Assembly (NCBI RefSeq): GCF_003028415.1
Contig: NZ_PYSV01000005.1
Location: 124,001 to 188,000 of the forward strand
Reading direction: 5' to 3'
Origin: Deinococcus arcticus
GTDB taxonomy: Bacteria > Deinococcota > Deinococci > Deinococcales > Deinococcaceae
DNA length: 64,000 bases
In this document: one piece after another, positions 1 to 8,045 of the stretch
Layout of the letters: every line of letters starts with the position of its first letter
Numbering within the stretch: the first letter of the stretch is position 1
The notes under the pieces: generated by a model
Database searches by the model: none
What the model saw: the letters and a program-made list of their open reading frames with translations, nothing else
What the model was told of the DNA's origin: nothing
Made by a program: the position numbers and the translations under genes

Positions 1-1224
1 GGCGGCGTGGTCCGGCGCCAGCACCCAGGCCAGCAGATCAAAGGGCTGGGTCCAGGGCGGGGCCGTGTCGGGCAGGGCCGCCAGCAGGGCGTCGGTCAGG
101 GTCAGTACGGGGCCGCTGCGCTCCAGCAGGGCCGGCCACCCTGCCCAGGGGGCCGGCGGCGCTCCCGGGGACGGCAGCGCTTCAAACAGGGCCACGGCTT
201 CGCGCAGGGGCAGGCGGCCATCTCCTGCCTGGGCGCGCAGCGCCGTCACGAAGGCGCGCCAGGGCACCGGCTCGGGCGCAGCCTCCGGGCTCACGCGCAG
301 GGCCAGCAGGCCGCCGCGCAGCTCGTTGAGCACCTGTGGGGGCAGCGCCGCGCGCCCGCTCAGCGCGGCGTCCACACTCAGGGCGCGCTGCACCTCGCCG
401 TCCTGGCCCCGCGCGCCCAGGGCTTCCCGCAGAACGGCCATGCGGGCGGCGCTGCTCTGGGCGGACCGGTAGGCCCGGCGAACCGGCGCCGGGTCGGGGG
501 CGCCCAGGGCGCGCAGGCGGGTTTCGTGGGCAGGGTCAGCGCTCAGGTAGGGGTGCAGTTCACTTAGCAGCAGGTCAGCCTCCAGCAGGGCGCGCAGCAG
601 GTCGCCGGACAGGTGGGGGCGCAGGGTCCGCAGCGGCTGCGGCGCCTGACAGCGGGCCAGCAGCGTCCACAGGGCGCCGCCCAGGGGGGCCTGCCGCTCG
701 GGGCCACCGGTTACTGGTTGCCAGCGCACCCCCTCAGGGCGCAGGGCCGCTGTGGGGTTCAGCATCACCTGCAGGCCGGCGGGCAACGCACCTTCCAGAG
801 CTGGCCGCGCCGCATGGACCGGCCCGGTCAGCGCCGAGGCCTCCACGTGCAGGCTGGGGGCCTCGGGCGGCGCCGTCTCCGAGCAGACCCCCGCACCCAC
901 GGCGGCAAACAGCCCGAACGGCACGCTGCGGGTGCTGGCGCGGCTCAGGTAACGGTGCAGGCTGCGGGTCAGGTGCCGGGCCGTCTTGGCGCGGCGCACC
1001 GGGCGTTCACATTCCCGCGCCAGGGTGGGCGAGGCCACCAGCAGGGCCTCGGGCCCCAGGGGCCATGCCCCCAGGACCGCCAGCGTGTCGTCCAGGGTGG
1101 TGGCGCGGCGCAGCGCGTCAAACAGGGCGGCCGGGGCCAGCGGCACCCGGTACAGAAATTCAGCGTCCAGCTGCAGGGTGGGGTGGGCCGGCAGGGCGGT
1201 GGGGGGCGCGGCAATGGGTGGCAC
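1..1224 (-). CDS. Lantibiotic dehydratase (LanB-like), N-terminal part, cut by window start
   Basis: Uninterrupted minus-strand reading frame from a GTG at 1224 to the window edge (408 codons seen). The GTG has a good ribosome site, GAGGAG, four bases upstream. About 80-100 residues in comes RASTRSVPFGLFAAVG, the signature of the LanB N-terminal domain (tPFGLFAgv), which in the family uses glutamyl-tRNA to glutamylate Ser/Thr of a precursor peptide. A later stretch, DGEVQRALSVDAAL, resembles the region following it in LanB proteins. The C-terminal elimination domain would lie outside the window, so full LanB, split LanB or peptide aminoacyl-tRNA ligase (PEARL) cannot be told apart, although 408 residues is already longer than typical PEARLs. 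It lies just downstream of two small precursor-like genes on the same strand, so it probably acts on them. Confidence 0.85.
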   Translation of the reverse strand, partial: MPPIAAPPTALPAHPTLQLDAEFLYRVPLAPAALFDALRRATTLDDTLAVLGAWPLGPEALLVASPTLARECERPVRRAKTARHLTRSLHRYLSRASTRSVPFGLFAAVGAGVCSETAPPEAPSLHVEASALTGPVHAARPALEGALPAGLQVMLNPTAALRPEGVRWQPVTGGPERQAPLGGALWTLLARCQAPQPLRTLRPHLSGDLLRALLEADLLLSELHPYLSADPAHETRLRALGAPDPAPVRRAYRSAQSSAARMAVLREALGARGQDGEVQRALSVDAALSGRAALPPQVLNELRGGLLALRVSPEAAPEPVPWRAFVTALRAQAGDGRLPLREAVALFEALPSPGAPPAPWAGWPALLERSGPVLTLTDALLAALPDTAPPWTQPFDLLAWVLAPDHAA

Positions 1225-1301
1225 GGGGCTCCTCTGGAATGGAAACAGGGGATTTCGCGGCGCTTGGCCGACGAAACCCCCTGGGGCAAGAGCCCGCGCG
1301 C

Positions 1302-1487
1302 TTAGAGCGCGGCGGACCCGCACTTGTAGATGTTGATGTCGGTGATGCCTTCCTCGTCCATCTGGCCGGTGGCTTTCAGGTCGCTCAGGGCGGCAAACAG
1401 CTCGGGATCGTCAATCACTACCTTGCCGTCGTCGGTCAGTTCCAGGGCCTGCAGGTCCAGCTTCGCCTTCTTGCTTTCGTTCGCCAT
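1302..1487 (-). CDS. Putative RiPP precursor peptide 1 (61 aa)
   Basis: Start chosen at the ATG (MANESKK) because GAGGTG lies six bases upstream. A GTG three codons earlier falls inside that ribosome site. The N-terminal part is a charged leader with KAKLDLQALEL, which resembles the FNLD-type leader box of class I lanthipeptides, then a helical DPELFAALSDLKATG stretch. The C-terminus is MDEEGITDINIYKCGSAAL, with one Cys and one Ser. The DEEGI motif recurs in the neighbouring peptide, so DEEGI is likely the recognition or cleavage boundary and the residues after it the core. It lies between precursor 2 and the LanB gene. Substrate role is inferred from size, composition and context. Confidence 0.75.
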   Translation of the reverse strand: MANESKKAKLDLQALELTDDGKVVIDDPELFAALSDLKATGQMDEEGITDINIYKCGSAAL

Positions 1488-1543
1488 GATGATCACCTCA
1501 GGAAACTACGGAGAGAACGGGTGCGGGCAGCGAGCGGTGTGGC

Positions 1544-1726
1544 TCAGCCCTTGCACATGATGTCGATCAGGATGCCTTCCTCATCGAGTCCGGGCTCGAC
1601 GATGCCCAGGCCGGGACCCAGATCCGGCAGCAGGGGGGCCTCCTGCGGACGTGGGGCAGGCGACGGGGCGCGCTCTTCGGGGCGGCGCTCGTCCGGGCGC
1701 TTTGACCCTTTGGGGCCTTGACTCAC
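1544..1726 (-). CDS. Putative RiPP precursor peptide 2 (60 aa)
   Basis: Starts at GTG 1726 with AGGAGGTG seven bases upstream. The first half is Lys/Arg/Glu/Pro-rich (residues 1-30). It ends LDEEGILIDIMCKG, sharing DEEGI and an I-D-I-x-C pattern with precursor 1. The putative core holds a single Cys and no Ser or Thr, so a normal lanthionine ring cannot form inside it. It is the first gene of the leftward unit precursor 2, precursor 1, LanB. It diverges from the oxidoreductase/radical SAM unit across a 117-bp gap that holds a large inverted repeat. Confidence 0.7.
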   Translation of the reverse strand: MSQGPKGSKRPDERRPEERAPSPAPRPQEAPLLPDLGPGLGIVEPGLDEEGILIDIMCKG

Positions 1727-1764
1727 GGTGCTTCACCTCCTGCGCTTCAGTGAAGCCGGCTGCC

Positions 1765-1808
1765 GGTTGCCGGGGGGTTGCGGGCCGCCCCACAACCCCC
1801 CGGCAACC
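1765..1808. promoter_or_regulatory. Perfect 16-bp inverted repeat in the divergent RiPP intergenic region
   Basis: GGTTGCCGGGGGGTTG at 1765-1780 is exactly complementary to CAACCCCCCGGCAACC at 1793-1808, with a 12-base loop. It lies between the divergent precursor and oxidoreductase genes, 36 bases before the oxidoreductase ATG. It could be a 5'-UTR hairpin or attenuator of the rightward unit, or an operator. No T-run follows on either strand, so a simple intrinsic terminator is less likely. Confidence 0.6.
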
Positions 1809-1843
1809 CCCAGACAGGTGAACTCTGGCTCAAGGAGGGACGC

Positions 1844-2803
1844 ATGACGCTGCAACTCAGTGTGCTTGATCCGGTGCCGCTGTCGGCTGGTCAGACCCCG
1901 CGTGAGGCGCTGCGCGGCGCCCTGGAACTGGCCGCCGCTGCCGAAGCGGCCGGGTACCGGCGAATCTGGTACGCCGAGCACCACCTGCCCGGCGCCAGCG
2001 CCTGCCCGGCGCCGGCGGTGCTGGTCTCGGCGGTGGCCGCGCAGACCTCCCGGCTGCGGGTGGGGGCCGGGGGTGTGGCCCTGCGGCACCACGCGCCCTG
2101 GCACGTGGCCGAGACCTTCGCCACCCTGGACGCGCTGTATCCCGGCCGCATTGACCTGGGCATTGCCGGCGGCGTGGGCGCCGACGAGGCGACAGCCGCC
2201 CGCCTGGAAGGCCGCGCCGCGCCGCTGCCGGAGCGCCTGCAGGAACTGGACGGCGCCCTGCGCACCCTGGGCGCCGGCGTGGAGGGCTGGCTGCTGGGCA
2301 GCAGTGAACGCAGCGCTGCCCAGGCCGCGCGGCTGGGCTGGCACTACGGCAGCGGCAACGTGGTGGGCACCCCTGAACCCCTGGCGGCGTACCGCGCGGC
2401 GCACAGCGGGGCCCGGCACCCGGGGCCCCGGGTGGCCCTGGCCGTGGCGGTGGTGTGCGCTGAAACAGCTGCCCAGGCCCTGCAGCTGGCCGGCAGCCAC
2501 CGGGCCTATCTGGCCGGGCAGGGGTTGGCGCCCGGGGGCCAGCCGGTGCCGCCGCCCAGCCCTCAGGCGGCCCTGCCGGGGGTACTGGACGCCTATCCCC
2601 GGCTGGTGGTGGGCGACCCGGGCACGGTGCGCGCCGCCCTGAGCGCCCTGGCCCGCCGCTACGGCGCCGACGAACTCGTGCTGCTCACCATCACGCACTG
2701 CCCGGCCGCCCGGCGCCGCTCCTATGAGCTGGTGGCCCAGGCGCTGGCCGCCCAGCCTGTGCCGCTTCCTGCTCCCGCTCCTCAGCCCGGAGGTTACGCA
2801 TGA
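1844..2803 (+). CDS. Luciferase-like (LLM class) flavin-dependent oxidoreductase
   Basis: 319 residues starting at the ATG preceded by AAGGAGGGA. The first 150 residues follow the bacterial luciferase-like fold of the MsnO8/group 1 type: LSVLDPVPL, AEAAGYRRIWYAEHH, a VRVGAGG-like strand (LRVGAGG), HHAPWHVAE and YPGRIDLGIAGG. Such enzymes use reduced FMN or F420 for oxidation or reduction. The family's usual LGRAPG-like stretch is replaced by GIAGGVGAD, so substrate or cofactor use may differ. It overlaps the radical SAM gene by ATGA and so is translationally coupled to it. In this context it is most likely a RiPP-tailoring enzyme. Confidence 0.85.
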   Translation: MTLQLSVLDPVPLSAGQTPREALRGALELAAAAEAAGYRRIWYAEHHLPGASACPAPAVLVSAVAAQTSRLRVGAGGVALRHHAPWHVAETFATLDALYPGRIDLGIAGGVGADEATAARLEGRAAPLPERLQELDGALRTLGAGVEGWLLGSSERSAAQAARLGWHYGSGNVVGTPEPLAAYRAAHSGARHPGPRVALAVAVVCAETAAQALQLAGSHRAYLAGQGLAPGGQPVPPPSPQAALPGVLDAYPRLVVGDPGTVRAALSALARRYGADELVLLTITHCPAARRRSYELVAQALAAQPVPLPAPAPQPGGYA

Positions 2804-4125
2804 CCGCCCCCCTGCTTAAACGCTCGCGCTACACCCTGCAGGCCCGGCACGAGCGCGGTGTGTATCTGCACAACACCTTCACGGGCAAGGGCGCGCTGTA
2901 CCCGGCGCGGGCGCTGGAGTTGCTGCGGCGTACCCAGCCCGACCCGGCCGATGCGCTGACCAAGCGCCTGCGCGAAGAGGGCCACCTGATTGCCCACGAC
3001 ACCGACGAGTTTGCCCTGGCCAAACGCCAGCAGCTCTCGGCATTTTTCCGCGACGACGTGTTGCACCTGATTCTGTTTTCCACCGAGCAGTGCAATTTCC
3101 GCTGCACCTACTGCTACGAGAAATTTCTGCACGGACAGATGCGCCCAGAGGTGCGCGAGGGGGTCAAGGCGCTCGTCAGCCGCCGCGCGCCAGGTCTGAA
3201 GCTGCTGTCCATCTCGTGGTTTGGCGGCGAGCCGCTGCACGCGCACGAGGTGGTGCAGGAGCTCTCTGCGCACTTCACGGCCCTGAGTGCCGAGCACGGT
3301 TTCAAGTACATGGCCCACGCCACCACCAACGGCTTTTACCTGACCCCGGAACTGGCCCCGCAGCTCATCGAAAACGGCCTGCGCGACTTTCAGATCACGC
3401 TGGACGGCCCGCAGGACATTCATGACCGCACCCGGCAGTTGCAGGGCGGCGGCGGCTCGTTCGACACCATCTGGGCCAACCTGCTGTTCCTCAAAGCCTC
3501 GGCGCTGGATTTCACCTGTACCCTGCGCATCAACTTCAGCCCGGACAACTATGACCAGACGCCCGCCTTTATCTCGCTGCTGGGCGAGACCTTCGGGCAC
3601 GATCCGCGGTTTCAGCTGCACACCCACCCGGTGGGCCGCTGGGGCGGCGAGGGGGACGACGAGCTGAACGTCTATGAGCAGGACGACGGCTTTGACCGCG
3701 CCATTCCGCTGTACGAGCACGCGCGCAGCTGCGGCCTGGGCATGCGCCACGCCAACCTGAATCCTTTTGGCAGCGTGTGCTACGCCGCACGCGGCAATTC
3801 CTTTGCCATTCGCACCTCCGGGCAGGTGGTCAAATGCACGGTGGCCCTGGACGACGAACGCAACCACGTGGGCCAGCTGCACGCCGACGGCACCCTGCAG
3901 CTGGATCAGGCCCGGCTGCTGCCCTGGGTGCAGGACAATGCCCTGACCGATACCACCTGTCAGTCCTGCGCCATTCGCCCCTCGTGCCACGGCGCGGCGT
4001 GCCCGCTGGAAAAGATGGACCACGGCCGCCAGCCCTGCCCGGACATCAAGCGCAATTTCAAGAAGTTCCTGCCCCTCATGCTCGAGCCCATCCCCGACTT
4101 CCTCCATCTCGAGGTGCTGTCATGA
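2800..4125 (+). CDS. Radical SAM/SPASM peptide-maturase-like protein
   Basis: 441 residues. The radical SAM [4Fe-4S] motif CNFRCTYC (Cys 98, 102, 105; CX3CX2C) is followed by SWFGGEPL, the family's GGEP motif near residue 140. A C-terminal cluster of cysteines (about residues 345-413, including CQSCAIRPSCHGAACP) is a SPASM domain that binds auxiliary FeS clusters. SPASM proteins of this size commonly modify ribosomal peptides, as anaerobic sulfatase maturases or thioether/C-C bond formers do. The first 85 residues may hold a leader-binding region. Start overlaps the oxidoreductase stop, and its own stop overlaps the next small gene, forming one tight operon. Confidence 0.9.
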   Translation: MTAPLLKRSRYTLQARHERGVYLHNTFTGKGALYPARALELLRRTQPDPADALTKRLREEGHLIAHDTDEFALAKRQQLSAFFRDDVLHLILFSTEQCNFRCTYCYEKFLHGQMRPEVREGVKALVSRRAPGLKLLSISWFGGEPLHAHEVVQELSAHFTALSAEHGFKYMAHATTNGFYLTPELAPQLIENGLRDFQITLDGPQDIHDRTRQLQGGGGSFDTIWANLLFLKASALDFTCTLRINFSPDNYDQTPAFISLLGETFGHDPRFQLHTHPVGRWGGEGDDELNVYEQDDGFDRAIPLYEHARSCGLGMRHANLNPFGSVCYAARGNSFAIRTSGQVVKCTVALDDERNHVGQLHADGTLQLDQARLLPWVQDNALTDTTCQSCAIRPSCHGAACPLEKMDHGRQPCPDIKRNFKKFLPLMLEPIPDFLHLEVLS

Positions 4126-4274
4126 ACCGACTTCCACGCGCGCTGCTGGCCCTGCTGTTGATCCTGTGCTCTGCTGCCCACGCCGAAAGTGGCGGGGCGG
4201 GCCTGCCTGGCGGCGGCACCCATCTGGACCTGAACCCGCCCTGCGCGCCGCCGCTGACCTGTCCGGTGCGCTAA
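4122..4274 (+). CDS. Small exported peptide, last gene of the RiPP-like operon (50 aa)
   Basis: ATG overlaps the radical SAM stop codon (ATGA). Residues 1-21 (NRLP, then a Leu-rich core ending SAAHA) make a clear Sec signal peptide with an AHA-E cleavage site. The mature part is about 29 residues, Gly/Pro-rich with two Cys (PPCAPPLTCPVR). It matches no family I recognise. The coupling and length suggest a dedicated partner of the cluster, such as an exported product, an immunity peptide or a third substrate. It lacks the DEEGI motif of the other two peptides. Confidence 0.65.
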   Translation: MNRLPRALLALLLILCSAAHAESGGAGLPGGGTHLDLNPPCAPPLTCPVR

Positions 4275-4277
4275 GTC

Positions 4278-4312
4278 CCTCGCGGTTGATCGGGGGCTTG
4301 GCAGCGAGGGGC
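4278..4312 (+). terminator. Hairpin after the radical SAM operon
   Basis: CCCTCGC and GCGAGGG pair across roughly 20 bases right after the small peptide's stop. There is no strong T-run. It lies between convergent genes and could serve both. Confidence 0.35.
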
Positions 4313-4358
4313 TGAAGTGGCCTGCGCGGCCGGCCCCGGGCCTGCGGCCCTGCGGCCC

Positions 4359-6851
4359 TCAGGCGTAGGCGGCACGCAGCTGGCGCACGCGCGAGGCGGC
4401 CAGGGCGCGCCGGGGGTGGTCCTCGTCCAGCCGGGCCAGGGCCGCTTCCCACACTTCCAGGTCGTCGTGTAGCTTGACCGCCAGTTCATCCAGCAGCGCC
4501 GGGTCACGCCAGCCCAGCACCGCCTGCCGCAGTGATTCCTGCAGCAGTTCGCGGTACTCCACGATGCCCGGCGCGTCCGAGGCCGGCAGCAGTGGGCCGC
4601 CGTAGCGCCGCAGCGCCTCGGGCACCCGACCGGCCTGCAGCAGCGCCATCACTTCCAGGTAGTCGGCACTCACCGGCACCAGCAGCCGGTAGGGCTGCGA
4701 AGCCACCGGCACCAGGTCCCGCAGGCGTGAGAGCCCCGCTTTCAGGGACGAGCGCGCCACACCCTCGTCGCGGTAGAGCAGGGTGGCAAAGCGCTCGCCG
4801 CTCAGTCCCTCGGGAGACAGGCTGAGCAGCACCAGCATTTCCAGGTGGCGCGGCTGCACCTTCAGCGACTGCTCGGCCCAGCGCACCTCGGCGGCGCCCA
4901 GCAGCTGCAAACCCAGGGTGCGCGGCGGGGCCAGCAGGTTCCACACCGGCGCAAAATGCCGCGCGGGCCCGCCCAGCAGCAGTCGCCCCGAGTCGCCCAG
5001 TTCCCGGGTCAGCGGCTCCACCCGCCCCATGGTGGCGCGCGCCTGATCGGCTGCGCCCAGGCTCAGCTGCGCGCAGGCCAGGTAGGCGGCGGCCCGCACC
5101 AGCGTGTCGGCTTTCAGGGGCTGCTCAAAAGCCCGCAGGGCATCTTCCAGCAGGGGCGCGGCCTGCTGGGGGGCCAGGGCCGCCTGCGCCATGCCCAGCG
5201 CCAGGGTGGACCAGCGGGCGTAGGTGTGCGCTTCATGCTGCGTGAGCGCGTACGCTTCTTCGGCTTCACGCAGGGCCTGTTCGGGCCGGTCCAGTTCCAG
5301 CAGGGCGCGCACCACCTGGGTGCTGTGCCAGCCCTGGTGGGTGCGCGGCTGGCCCTGCCGCGCCTGTTCGTAGGCGTGCAGGGCCCGCACGGGGTCGCCA
5401 CTGACCAGGGCGTGGTCGGCCAGCGTGGTGGTAAACAGCGACAGAACCTGCGCCGCCCCGGTGGCCAGTTGCGCCTCGGCCTCGGCCAGGATGCCCGCCA
5501 GGCCGTCCAGGCGCCCACTGAGCAGACTGGTATAGGTCCACTCGTTCAGTACGGCCAGGCGGCGCTGCCAGTCACCCAGGCGGTTGTTGTCGTACTGGCG
5601 CAGCGCGTAGCCGGTCCAGTGCAAGGCGTGAATGTACTGCCCGGTCTGCGTGTAGGTGGCCGCCAGCGCCTGGGCATTGCGCACGATCTCGTGCGGGGTG
5701 CCGTCGCGCTCGGCGCAGTCCACGGCTTCACGCAGCAGTGGCAGGGCCGCCGTGGGCTCCTCCTCGGCCAGGGTCAGTCCCTGGTAATACAGGGTCAGCG
5801 GGGTCCGGGCCGCCCCGGCGGCGCGTTCCACCTCACGGCGCCGGGCGTCCAGCTTCAGGGCGGTGCCGGCATACAGGGCGCGCAGTTCCGGGGCCTCGTG
5901 CGCGGCGAGGTGGGCAATCACGCGCGGCTGCACGGTACGAACGGCGCCCGTGCGCAGGGCCGCCGAGTACAGCCAGCGCAGCACGCTTTCGGTGTCCGCC
6001 ACCTCGCCGTCCACGGTGCCCAGCAGCTCATAGAGGCGGTGGTGCAGGCCACGTTCGTGGAAGTAGGGCCCTGCCTGGGCCAGCAGTGAGGGCACCCGCT
6101 GCGGCTCCAGGCGCACCGCCAGTGGCAGGGCTTCGGGCCAGCGCCCGCGCTGAATCAGGGCGTCCAGCAGGCGGCCCGGTTCTACCTGGACTTCCTCGCC
6201 GGGGGCAAAGCGCGGCCCATCGGGCGAGGGCTCCGGGGGCACCGGCACGCCCAGGTGCCCGGCCATCGCTGCCAGCACGGGCCGCAGCAGTCCCTCGCCC
6301 TTGGCGTGCAGTTCCAGCAGGGCTGCGCGCCCGGGCGGCGCCTGGGGAAACCACGCCAGCAGTTCAGCCGGGCGGACGGCCAGTTCCGCCGGCCCCAGGG
6401 CGCTCACCTGCCGGTACAGCGCCGCGGGCGACAGCGGCCCGGGGGCCTGCAGCACCGTGACTGTCTGCCCGTCGTGCAGGGCCAGCAGGGCGCGGGCCAG
6501 TTCGGGGGCATGCTGGGCGCCGCCCAAGGCCAGAACCCATGGCCCCAGGCGGTCCACGCAGCGCCGCAGTACCTCCACGCCGTAGGTCCAGGGCATGCCG
6601 TACCCGAACAGCTGTGCTCCCAGGGCGCGGTACACCGCTTCAGCCAGTTTGTTGCCCAGCAGGTGGGCCTGGGCACTGTCGCCCTCGGTGGCTTCCAGCC
6701 AGATCAGGGGCCGGGCGGGTGTGCCCGCCGCCTCAATGAAAAAGGCCCCCCCCGCGCGCCCATCGTCCCACAGGCACACCGGATGGGCGAATGCGCCGCT
6801 GCGAGCCGCCATCCAGCGCTGCAGGTGAGGGCGTGGGATGACCATGCTCAA
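4359..6851 (-). CDS. Large TPR regulator with C-terminal winged-helix/BTAD-like domain
   Basis: 830 residues. Residues 1-190 look like a degenerate NTPase-like region (PLIWLEATEGDS in place of a P-loop). The middle (about 250-620) is helical TPR-like repeats such as ALPLLREAVDCAERDG and ALHAYEQARQ. The C-terminal 170 residues, with PRHLEMLVLLSLSPEGLSGE and SSLKAGLSRLRDLVP, match the DNA-binding winged helix and transcriptional activation domain of SARP/MalT-like regulators. It is convergent with the RiPP-like operon, so it is a possible but unproven controller of it. A second ATG two codons downstream (6845) is an alternative start. Confidence 0.75.
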   Translation of the reverse strand: MSMVIPRPHLQRWMAARSGAFAHPVCLWDDGRAGGAFFIEAAGTPARPLIWLEATEGDSAQAHLLGNKLAEAVYRALGAQLFGYGMPWTYGVEVLRRCVDRLGPWVLALGGAQHAPELARALLALHDGQTVTVLQAPGPLSPAALYRQVSALGPAELAVRPAELLAWFPQAPPGRAALLELHAKGEGLLRPVLAAMAGHLGVPVPPEPSPDGPRFAPGEEVQVEPGRLLDALIQRGRWPEALPLAVRLEPQRVPSLLAQAGPYFHERGLHHRLYELLGTVDGEVADTESVLRWLYSAALRTGAVRTVQPRVIAHLAAHEAPELRALYAGTALKLDARRREVERAAGAARTPLTLYYQGLTLAEEEPTAALPLLREAVDCAERDGTPHEIVRNAQALAATYTQTGQYIHALHWTGYALRQYDNNRLGDWQRRLAVLNEWTYTSLLSGRLDGLAGILAEAEAQLATGAAQVLSLFTTTLADHALVSGDPVRALHAYEQARQGQPRTHQGWHSTQVVRALLELDRPEQALREAEEAYALTQHEAHTYARWSTLALGMAQAALAPQQAAPLLEDALRAFEQPLKADTLVRAAAYLACAQLSLGAADQARATMGRVEPLTRELGDSGRLLLGGPARHFAPVWNLLAPPRTLGLQLLGAAEVRWAEQSLKVQPRHLEMLVLLSLSPEGLSGERFATLLYRDEGVARSSLKAGLSRLRDLVPVASQPYRLLVPVSADYLEVMALLQAGRVPEALRRYGGPLLPASDAPGIVEYRELLQESLRQAVLGWRDPALLDELAVKLHDDLEVWEAALARLDEDHPRRALAASRVRQLRAAYA

Positions 6852-7133
6852 TTAAAGCCTGAGTCTGGACAGATTGAAAGCTGGGGTCCGGGTGCGGGGG
6901 CAGGGCGCCGGGTCGCTCTGGGCCAGCAGCCCGGTTCGTTGAATGCCTTAGGCCAGCGGCAGCGAGCAATCACCCTCTGAACCCCTCTGCTGGCCGGGCG
7001 CCCGGCCAGATCTGCACGGGGAGAACAGCGCCGGATTGTCAGCGCTTCCGGCCTGGAACAGTGCAGGGTCCACTCCGGTGGAGAGCAGCGCGGCTATGAG
7101 CGCGAACCCTGCTTGCCTCCGCGCCCGCAGGTT
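6852..7133. other. Intergenic region without a recognisable gene
   Basis: Separates the leftward TPR regulator from the repeat beyond. The only clear structure is a perfect 20-bp palindrome, CTGGCCGGGCGCCCGGCCAG, at 6990-7009. A TTTAAT hexamer near 6855 on the minus strand could be the regulator's -10 element. Confidence 0.5.
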
Positions 7134-7285
7134 TTAAGTCGCTCGCTGTTGATCTTTAGATCAACCGAGCGGGCTGGAACAGCTGCGCCGCAGAGCGAGT
7201 CTCGAAAAAAGGACGTTGCACCGGGAGTGGAGACTTTGCGGTGCTCTCCTGCAAAGTCGTAACGTGAGGTGCAACGTCCTTAGCC
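7134..7285. repeat. 152-bp dispersed repeat, copy 1 (portable terminator family)
   Basis: Nearly identical, with only a few mismatches, to the reverse complement of 59096-59247. Begins TTAAGTCGCTCGC, has an inner TTGATCTTTAGATCAA palindrome, and ends with a 14-bp-stem hairpin. The last bases contain GGCTAAGG, which supplies the final codon and stop of the leftward DUF6428 gene. Partial relatives lie at 38298 and 43926. Confidence 0.85.
7205..7281 (-). terminator. Intrinsic terminator of the DUF6428 gene, inside the repeat
   Basis: On the minus strand, AAGGACGTTGCACC pairs perfectly with GGTGCAACGTCCTT (7209-7222 with 7268-7281) and the stem is followed by TTTTTT. Inside the loop GACTTTGC/GCAAAGTC can form a second stem. 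The stem overlaps the stop codon of the upstream gene. Confidence 0.8.
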
Positions 7286-7828
7286 GCCAAGCGACACCCG
7301 AGCCGGGGGCGCGCAGCAGCTCCCTTCCGGCGCACATGCCTTGGCGGAGGCCCCGGCAGGCGCCCCGCAACGGGCCCCAGCCTTGCACTCCACCCCAGGC
7401 GCACGCAGATGCACCGTCATCTGCTCTGCGGCCACGTCAACGTGCGTCACGTGGTACTGCAGCGCTGGGGTTGCGGCGTTCCCATATTCAAAGCGCACTT
7501 CGGCGTCAGGGCGCACGGGAATGTGCTTCACCACGCGGTCGTAGATGGCCAGGAATTTGCGGTTCGTCATGAAGCCGGCCACCCTTTCTTCGGCCGAGCC
7601 GTCCATCAGCTGAATCACCGTCTCGCGCCACGCACTGGCGTGGCCGCCGCAGTCCATCGCCTCGATGGTCACGGCCTTGACTTCCGTCACGTGGTAGCCC
7701 GCCGGGACCAGCTGTTCGCCGTGCAGGTGAAACCGCAGCGGGCGCTGGGGCAGGGTGCGCAGGGCCGTGATCAGCGCCTCGGTGGTGAGGGGCCCACTCA
7801 GGCCAGGAACGGGAAAGGGCTGGGACAT
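7280..7828 (-). CDS. DUF6428 family protein with Cys-rich tail
   Basis: 182 residues from the ATG (MSQPFPV) with AAGGAG seven bases upstream. [21 protein letters not shown] and WRETVIQL are hallmarks of DUF6428, a family usually beside arsR in arsenic-response loci; its biochemical role is unknown. The last 40 residues carry seven cysteines ([19 protein letters not shown]), so metal or arsenite binding is plausible. The divergent-free arrangement with the ArsR gene upstream on the same strand suggests one regulated unit. The stop lies in a dispersed repeat that also provides its terminator. Confidence 0.8.
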   Translation of the reverse strand: MSQPFPVPGLSGPLTTEALITALRTLPQRPLRFHLHGEQLVPAGYHVTEVKAVTIEAMDCGGHASAWRETVIQLMDGSAEERVAGFMTNRKFLAIYDRVVKHIPVRPDAEVRFEYGNAATPALQYHVTHVDVAAEQMTVHLRAPGVECKAGARCGAPAGASAKACAPEGSCCAPPARVSLGG

Positions 7829-8045
7829 GGCAATCTCCTTATTGATGTTCTTCGATGGGGAAAGGCAAACGGCAGCAGGCGGGGCAGGGCTCAGGCGGTA
7901 AAACAGGACAAGGTGGGCCCATGGGAAAGAACAGCCCTGGGCGGCGCCGAAGGCTGCTGGGCCAGATGGGCGCAGCGCCGTTGCCCGGCCGCCCGGAGCA
8001 GCTGCTGATGATGGCTGGGGACAGGGGCCTGCAGAGTGACAGGAT

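Noticed and set aside
7..1721. Long plus-strand reading frames across the first 1.7 kb
   Set aside because: They are shadows of the minus-strand dehydratase and precursor genes, with Arg/Gly/Pro-rich translations and no family match.
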